Shown here in pieces: positions 6,765 to 10,521 of a stretch of 10,521 nucleotides of DNA. Position 1 is the first letter of the stretch, and every line of letters starts with the position of its first letter. The notes below the pieces were generated by a model. The model was given only the letters and a program-made list of their open reading frames with translations, was not told the DNA's origin and searched no databases. Source of the stretch: an uncultured Mollicutes bacterium (GTDB lineage Bacteria; Bacillota_I; Bacilli_A; RFN20; CAG-449). The DNA is taken from positions 1-10,521 of the forward strand of contig URVS01000035.1 of NCBI GenBank assembly GCA_900551385.1, in the 5' to 3' direction. A program made the translations under genes and the position numbers.

Positions 6765-6929
6765 TTACATCAATGTGTTAATTGACTTGACATTTATAAA
6801 AATGCTTGTATTACATCTAGAGATAGAAAATTCAAACATTCCTTCAAAATTATCACCAATAAAATCTTCTGGCATGTTTGGATCAGGATGATATTTATTC
6901 CAAAATTCAATAATATGGAATTTCAACAA
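6765..6929 (-). pseudogene. Unrecognised short ORF remnant downstream of fic
   Basis: A 54-codon open frame on the minus strand, beginning 23 nt after the Fic stop, with only TTG codons available as starts and no ribosome site. It contains IIEFWNKYHPDPNMPEDF and IGDNFEGMFEFS, whose composition (Trp, several Pro, acidic residues) looks like genuine protein. The later part (RCNTSIFINVKSINTLM) looks less so. I do not recognise a family. It is probably a fragment of a larger gene; a small real second cistron behind fic is less likely. Confidence 0.35.
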
Positions 6930-6952
6930 TATTTAACATGAAAATGAATATT

Positions 6953-7846
6953 TTAATCTTGTAAAATTCCCAAATACTTATCAAGTCTCTCATTAATATA
7001 TTTTGCAAGCAATTTTTCCATTGCGGATAAATTGTGTTTTACGTGATATTCATCAAAAGCATTATAATATGCAAGTCGATCCATATACTTGATATCAATA
7101 GGAGGATATCCAGCTTTCATCAATTCCAAATTAACCAAAAGTCTACCAGTTATACCATTGCCATCGATAAATGGATGAATTGCCTCAAATTCAATATGAA
7201 AACGTGCTAATTTAGTTACTATGTGTTCGTTGCTATTCTTAAAATCAATTAAAAGTTGTTCCATTTTAGGCTGAATTAAATAAGGCTGTACAGGTTCATG
7301 TGCAGCTCCCATTATATGTACAGGAACTCTACGATATACACCTCTATCATCTTTCTTATCAGCTAAAACTAAGAAGTGAATTTTTTTAATAATGTTTTCA
7401 CTTAGTGGAATATTATCTTTAACTAATTCTCTAACGTAATCAAATGCCTCTTTGTGCCCTACAGCTTCCATATGATCTTTTAATGGCTTTTTGTCAATGG
7501 TAAGTCCTCTAAGAACTAAATCAGTTTCTCTTAAAGTTAAAGTATTACCTTCAATGGCATTTGAATTATATGTATACTCAACTACAAATTCTTCATTAAG
7601 CCTTTCAACTTCGCCATCAGTTAGAGGCCTTCTAGTATCCAATTCTTTTTTCTTTTTGTCTATAATTAATAAAATACTTTCCTTTGATTTATATCTGCCA
7701 TCAGCAGGTTTTAAAGCATTAGCAGGTATTTTCCAACCACGTCCTTCTTGATAAACTCCGTTAATTTTACCTTGAGCACAAAGAACACGAATTCGTCTTT
7801 CAGAAATACCCCATTTTTCAGCAGCTTGTTTTACGGTTATATACAT
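6953..7846 (-). CDS. Fic domain protein with N-terminal HTH; altered Fic motif
   Basis: Fic proteins transfer AMP (or another nucleotide) from NTP to a target hydroxyl side chain. Layout (297 aa): an N-terminal MerR/excisionase-like helix-turn-helix (about 1-50, ITVKQAAEKWGISERRIRVL, then GRGWKIP); an inhibitory helix with S-xxx-E-G at 95-100 (SNAIEG), typical of N-terminally autoinhibited (class II) Fic proteins; then the Fic core. The active motif HPFxxGNGRxxR reads HPFIDGNGITGR (224-235): the catalytic His224, Asp228, the glycines and Arg235 are present, but the first Arg is Ile232. In the family this Arg contacts ATP phosphates, so AMP transfer may be lost or changed. The start ATG 7846 has ribosome site CGGAGGT, a near-consensus promoter, and an upstream repeat array that its own HTH may bind. 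Apparently monocistronic. Confidence 0.93.
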   Translation of the reverse strand: MYITVKQAAEKWGISERRIRVLCAQGKINGVYQEGRGWKIPANALKPADGRYKSKESILLIIDKKKKELDTRRPLTDGEVERLNEEFVVEYTYNSNAIEGNTLTLRETDLVLRGLTIDKKPLKDHMEAVGHKEAFDYVRELVKDNIPLSENIIKKIHFLVLADKKDDRGVYRRVPVHIMGAAHEPVQPYLIQPKMEQLLIDFKNSNEHIVTKLARFHIEFEAIHPFIDGNGITGRLLVNLELMKAGYPPIDIKYMDRLAYYNAFDEYHVKHNLSAMEKLLAKYINERLDKYLGILQD

Positions 7847-7868
7847 TTGTACCTCCGATTTTTTATTT

Positions 7869-7897
7869 ATTATACCAAATTATCGGAATAATATCAA
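7869..7897 (-). promoter_or_regulatory. Promoter of the HTH-Fic gene
   Basis: On the minus strand, TTGATA (7897-7892) and consensus TATAAT (7874-7869) are exactly 17 bp apart, 22 bp ahead of the start codon, with CGGAGGT as ribosome site. The spacer contains one copy of the TTATTCCG repeat, so a protein bound there would block RNA polymerase. Confidence 0.8.
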
Positions 7898-7984
7898 ATA
7901 CTTGCGGAATAACATTTTGATGCTTAGCGGAATAATACATACATTTTTCTATATTAAAGGAATAATATTACAAATACGGAATAT
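7884..7984 (-). repeat. Five TTATTCCG-type direct repeats, likely operator array
   Basis: On the plus strand CGGAATAA starts at 7884, 7905 and 7928, AGGAATAA at 7958 and CGGAATAT at 7977: five same-orientation copies with spacing 21, 23, 30 and 19 bp, near two helical turns for three of the four intervals. The first copy sits between the -35 and -10 of the fic promoter. The last lies inside an ATTACAA/TTGTAAT inverted repeat (7967-7990). The arrangement suggests cooperative binding by the HTH domain of the adjacent Fic protein; that link is inference. Confidence 0.65.
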
Positions 7985-7990
7985 TGTAAT

Positions 7991-8220
7991 TATATTTATC
8001 GAAACAAAATGTTGGATTGCATGTTTGATGGAAAATAAATACTCATAATGTCTATAATCATAAATTAATTTGTTATATCTTAGCATGTTGATTTTTGAGG
8101 TGCAAATACAAATACTACACACATTAAAGCAATTTATTTCGCCATATTATTGATTTATTAGTTATTATTCTGGCACTTTCATCACACATTTCCTTATCCA
8201 ATTTACACATATATTTATTT
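7991..8220. other. Intergenic stretch with no supported gene
   Basis: Very AT-rich with stops in all frames. The longest minus-strand frame of note (8210-8124, 28 codons) has no ribosome site and no recognisable content. Possibly decayed DNA belonging to the IS-like end beside it. Confidence 0.5.
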
Positions 8221-8283
8221 AAATTGACCCATTTTTGTAAATAAAACTGACCCATATTTTATATTTAAACTGATCCATATTTT
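8221..8283 (-). repeat. Three 23-bp-period repeats, IS21-type end (remnant)
   Basis: The plus strand shows AAATTGACCCATTTTT, AAACTGACCCATATTTT and AAACTGATCCATATTTT, with the TGACCC cores at 8225, 8248 and 8271: exactly 23 bp apart. Read on the other strand they are TGGGTCAGTTT-like units. Multiple short repeats of this kind at the element ends, used as transposase binding sites, are typical of IS21-family elements. No istA/istB gene and no opposite end are present in the window, so this would be a solo relic. The family link is from memory of the motif. Confidence 0.45.
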
Positions 8284-8305
8284 GAGTAATTAAATTAACA
8301 AATCT

Positions 8306-8342
8306 AAAAAAAGAAACTATATTAGTTATAAAATATAATTTC
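8306..8342 (-). terminator. Intrinsic terminator of the AraC-family gene
   Basis: On the minus strand a hairpin GAAATTATATT / AATATAGTTTC (11 positions, one mismatch; 8342-8313) with an 8-nt loop is followed by seven T residues (8312-8306), 8 nt after the stop codon. The same stem read on the plus strand is followed by a T-rich run, so it could act in both directions. Confidence 0.72.
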
Positions 8343-8350
8343 TCTTTTTT

Positions 8351-9145
8351 TTAATTCTTTTTAGTATTTGAATAAGGTGGTTTTCCAATAATTTTTATAT
8401 AATTTCGATAAAAAGTTGAATATTCTTCAAAACCATATTCATAAGCGACTTCATTTATTTTAACATTGCCTTCTAATATTTTTTGGTGAGCAGCAATAAT
8501 TTTTTTATAACGAATATAAGTCATAACAGGTATTTTCATAACTCGAGAAAACTCATTAGAAATATGTGCTCTTGAGAAATTTAAATCATTACAAATATCA
8601 GTTAAAGTAATATTCTTTTTGATATTTTCATTAATGTATGCAATAACTTTAGAAACAACAGGATTATGATAAACTCCTATTAATTCATCACTTAATTTTG
8701 ATTTGTTTTGCATATTAATTAATATTTCAGATAAAGTATTAACCATTAAAATATATTTATGTTCATCTGAATAATTATTATAAATATTATCTAATTTAGT
8801 AAATAATTCTTTTAATGCAGGATAATTCCCAGAAAAACATGTAAAATCTTGAATTTCTTTAGCTAGAGTATCATTAATAAGTCTTAATGGGAATTTTAAA
8901 ACATATCTTTCATATTCAACATCAACATTAGCGACACCATAATGAAGTAATCCAGCAGGAATTAAAATAATATCATTAGATACTAATTTTTTTGATTTAG
9001 ATTCAATCATATAATCAACATCTCCATGCACAAAAAATATTAATTCATAAAAATCATGCATATGTTTTTTAAAGTCGTCAGATGGTAATGTATGCCCATT
9101 TAATTTATGAGCAAAATCTATTTCTTTATAATTAAAATTAAACAT
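8351..9145 (-). CDS. AraC-family transcriptional regulator
   Basis: DNA-binding regulator of 264 aa. The N-terminal ~100 residues form a cupin-type sugar-sensing domain (HMHDFYELIFFVHGDVDYM at 28-46, then SNDIILIPAGLLHYG), and the C-terminal ~95 residues carry the two AraC helix-turn-helix motifs (ITLTDICNDLNFSRAHISNEFSRV and INEVAYEYGFEEYSTFYRNY) ending at the usual GKPPY. The start ATG 9145 has an AAGGAT ribosome site. It is divergent from the transporter remnant and SDR gene, with paired TGCAAT half-sites between, so it most likely controls that sugar-acid locus and its own gene. By context its inducer may be a hexuronate or a breakdown product; the sequence does not show which. Confidence 0.93.
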   Translation of the reverse strand: MFNFNYKEIDFAHKLNGHTLPSDDFKKHMHDFYELIFFVHGDVDYMIESKSKKLVSNDIILIPAGLLHYGVANVDVEYERYVLKFPLRLINDTLAKEIQDFTCFSGNYPALKELFTKLDNIYNNYSDEHKYILMVNTLSEILINMQNKSKLSDELIGVYHNPVVSKVIAYINENIKKNITLTDICNDLNFSRAHISNEFSRVMKIPVMTYIRYKKIIAAHQKILEGNVKINEVAYEYGFEEYSTFYRNYIKIIGKPPYSNTKKN

Positions 9146-9166
9146 TTTTATCTATCCTTAATTATA

Positions 9167-9194
9167 ATTATATGCAATATAACAATTAAATCAA
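9167..9194 (-). promoter_or_regulatory. Promoter of the AraC-family gene
   Basis: On the minus strand, TTGATT (9194-9189) and TATAAT (9172-9167) are 16 bp apart. One TGCAAT half-site abuts the -10 (9173) and another abuts the -35 (9195), an arrangement expected for autoregulation. A second TATAAT (9166-9161) follows immediately. Confidence 0.6.
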
Positions 9195-9291
9195 TGCAAT
9201 TTATATTTTATCATTTTTAAAAGTAGTTTTTTATCATAGAAAAAATATATTTTTTGCAATATATTGTTAAAATAAATGCAATTTATGTTTT
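9173..9291. promoter_or_regulatory. Paired TGCAAT half-sites, probable AraC-type operators
   Basis: TGCAATATA occurs at 9173 and 9255, and TGCAATTTA at 9195 and 9277. Each pair is 22 bp apart, and the two 37-bp units (9173-9209, 9255-9291) match at 30 of 37 positions and lie 82 bp apart. Two-turn-spaced direct half-sites are the usual target of AraC-family proteins. The left pair covers the araC-type promoter; the right pair ends just upstream of the likely rightward promoter (TACAAT at about 9305). Confidence 0.65.
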
Positions 9292-9335
9292 AATATATAT
9301 ATAGTACAATTTATTTGAAAGTGAGGGCTTTCATT

Positions 9336-9830
9336 ATGGACGAAAATGCATCAAGTGTCATTAATAAGAGCTAAACCTTGATAAATTGCTCTTTTCCCAT
9401 TTAATAACACTGCAACTAATGTATATTTTGCACTCTATACCTTTTTTAGTTATTATGCTTTAATGTATTTAACTGGCAGTGCATCAACTTCATTAATAGT
9501 TTCTGTTGTCTCTGCTACATTAGTTATTGCAGTTAGTAAATTTACATTTGTATGGAAAAATATAAATTATCAAAACATAAAATGGTTAAAATTCAAGCAG
9601 TTAACGCTGTTAGAAAAGATGCGATTAAAAATGGTATTAGTTTAGATAAAGCTATGTCAACATAGCAAACTATTGACCAAATACCAGAAAAATATATCAT
9701 AAAAAAACAAGATTAAGAAAACATTTTAGATAAATGTTATAACAAAATTTTCAAAGATAAAGAAGAAAATATCAATCATTCACAAATAGAAATAAAAGAT
9801 ATTATTCAAAAGGAGGATTCAAATGAATAA
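9336..9830 (+). pseudogene. Decayed GPH/MFS sugar-transporter gene
   Basis: Starts at ATG 9336 (MDENASSVINKS) and stops at TAA 9372. One T removed after AGC restores K-P-(TGA)-(TAA)-IALFPFNNTATNVYFAL, the opening of GPH-family sodium:sugar symporters (usual form K-WQIALF-NNTATN); TGA and TAA then stand where TGG (Trp) and CAA (Gln) are expected. Two membrane helices follow to about 9540. Next, in another frame, comes the hydrophilic stretch MEKYKLSKHKMVKIQAVN, then QIPEKYII, interrupted by TAG (about 9662) and TAA (about 9714); this looks like the transporter's cytoplasmic C-terminal tail. Most of the expected ten or so central helices are missing, so a large internal deletion joined N- and C-terminal parts. 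The tail frame ends at TAA 9828-9830, overlapping the SDR start by 8 nt. Confidence 0.7.
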
Positions 9831-10521
9831 GAATGATTTACCATTTATGGTTGACTTAAAAGACAAAGTAGTCGTTATTACAGGTGCAGGTGGAGTTATT
9901 TGCTCTAGCTTAGCTCAATCAATAAGTCAATGTGGAGCAAAAGTTGCTTTATTAGATTTACATCTAGATAGTGCTCAAAAATACGCTGATGAAATTAATG
10001 CAAATGGCGGTATTGCTAAAGCTTTTGAAGCAAATGTTTTGAAAAAAGATTCATTAATTAAATGCCATCAAGAAGTATTAAAAGAATTTGGAAAATGCGA
10101 TATTTTAATCAATGGAGCAGGTGGAAACAATCCTTTAGCTACTACTGATAACGAATTTGCTGAATTAGATGACAATTTAAAAGATATGAAAACATTTTTC
10201 AAATTAGATGAATCAGGTGTTGAATTTGTTTTCAATTTAAACTTTATAGGAACATTATTACCTACTCAAATTTTTGCTGAAGATATGATTGGTAGAGAAG
10301 GTTGTTCAATATTAAATATTGCTTCAATGAATGCATATACACCACTTACAAAAATTCCAGCATATTCAGGTGCTAAAGCAGCAGTTAAAAACTTTACAAG
10401 TTGGTTAGCAGTTCATTTTTCTCATATTGGTATTAGAGTTAATGCAATTGCTCCAGGTTTCTTTGTTACAAAACAAAATCAAGCATTATTATATAACAAT
10501 GATGGCACACCTACAGCTAGA
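9823..10521 (+). CDS. SDR oxidoreductase, probable D-mannonate oxidoreductase (3' end outside window)
   Basis: NAD(P)-dependent short-chain dehydrogenase, open for 233 codons to the window end. Start ATG 9823 has a perfect AAAAGGAGG ribosome site. Nucleotide-binding strand VVVITGAGGV (17-25), with the family's altered glycine pattern; acidic D45 after the second strand (LLDL), suggesting NAD preference; NGAG at 97-100; catalytic tetrad Asn140, Ser168 (ASMNA), Tyr181 and Lys185 (YSGAK). The blocks NGAGGNNPLATT, PLTKIPAYSGAKAAVKNFT and IRVNAIAPGFFVT match the Firmicutes SDR enzymes annotated as D-mannonate oxidoreductase (UxuB/YjmF type), which interconvert fructuronate and mannonate in hexuronate catabolism. 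The exact substrate is inferred. It follows a dead transporter gene and faces the AraC-type regulator. The C-terminus is missing only because the window ends. Confidence 0.85.
   Translation, partial: MNKNDLPFMVDLKDKVVVITGAGGVICSSLAQSISQCGAKVALLDLHLDSAQKYADEINANGGIAKAFEANVLKKDSLIKCHQEVLKEFGKCDILINGAGGNNPLATTDNEFAELDDNLKDMKTFFKLDESGVEFVFNLNFIGTLLPTQIFAEDMIGREGCSILNIASMNAYTPLTKIPAYSGAKAAVKNFTSWLAVHFSHIGIRVNAIAPGFFVTKQNQALLYNNDGTPTAR

Noticed and set aside
7491..7751. Plus-strand open frame of 86 codons
   Set aside because: Antisense shadow of the Fic gene; low-complexity Ser/Leu composition and no recognisable domain.
7884..7984. CRISPR array interpretation of the five short repeats
   Set aside because: Repeats are only 8 bp, spacing is uneven (19-30 bp), and no cas genes are present; a promoter operator array explains the position better.
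8124..8210. 28-codon minus-strand frame beginning MCKLDKEMCDESARII
   Set aside because: No ribosome site, no recognisable family, and very short; left as part of the unassigned intergenic stretch.
9463..9645. Plus-strand 60-codon frame as an independent gene
   Set aside because: It is an internal part of the broken sugar-transporter gene: its N-terminal half continues the second membrane helix and its C-terminal half is the wrong frame of the transporter tail.

Overview
The window is a very AT-rich stretch of a low-GC Firmicutes-type genome (Bacilli, Erysipelotrichia or a related lineage). The evidence is consensus AGGAGG ribosome sites, TTGnnn/TATAAT promoters, a one-piece tmRNA and housekeeping genes of Firmicutes type. 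The genetic code is the standard one: TGA is used as a real stop in ATGA overlaps between adjacent genes and Trp is TGG, so this is not a code-4 mycoplasma. I cannot name the species.

Left part (1-4123, all minus strand): one compact operon read from right to left. It is rdgB (ITP/XTP pyrophosphatase), a HAD phosphatase of the phosphoglycolate-phosphatase type, a small two-helix membrane protein with a possible degenerate GNAT domain, mntP (Mn2+ exporter), cysS (cysteinyl-tRNA synthetase) and an MgtC/SapB-family membrane protein that runs off the left edge. Genes overlap by 4 nt or are separated by 9-13 nt. The operon diverges from ssrA (tmRNA, plus strand, 4238-4600), which ends in a clean intrinsic terminator.

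Middle part (4646-8350): an accessory zone next to the 3' end of ssrA, made mostly of remnants. In order it holds the 5' end of a group II intron (minus strand), a decayed SymE-like gene coupled to a second broken small ORF, an intact DUF4143-type AAA ATPase flanked on both sides by matching 35-bp near-palindromes, a short unrecognised ORF remnant, an HTH-Fic protein with an altered Fic motif and an operator-like repeat array over its promoter, and three 23-bp-period repeats that look like an IS21-type end.

Right part (8306-10521): a carbohydrate locus. An AraC-family regulator (minus strand) diverges from a broken GPH/MFS sugar-transporter gene and an SDR oxidoreductase of the D-mannonate oxidoreductase kind (plus strand, cut by the window edge). 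Four TGCAAT half-sites in two pairs lie between them, arranged as expected for control by the AraC protein. The likely picture is a hexuronate-use locus whose transporter has died while the enzyme and regulator remain open.
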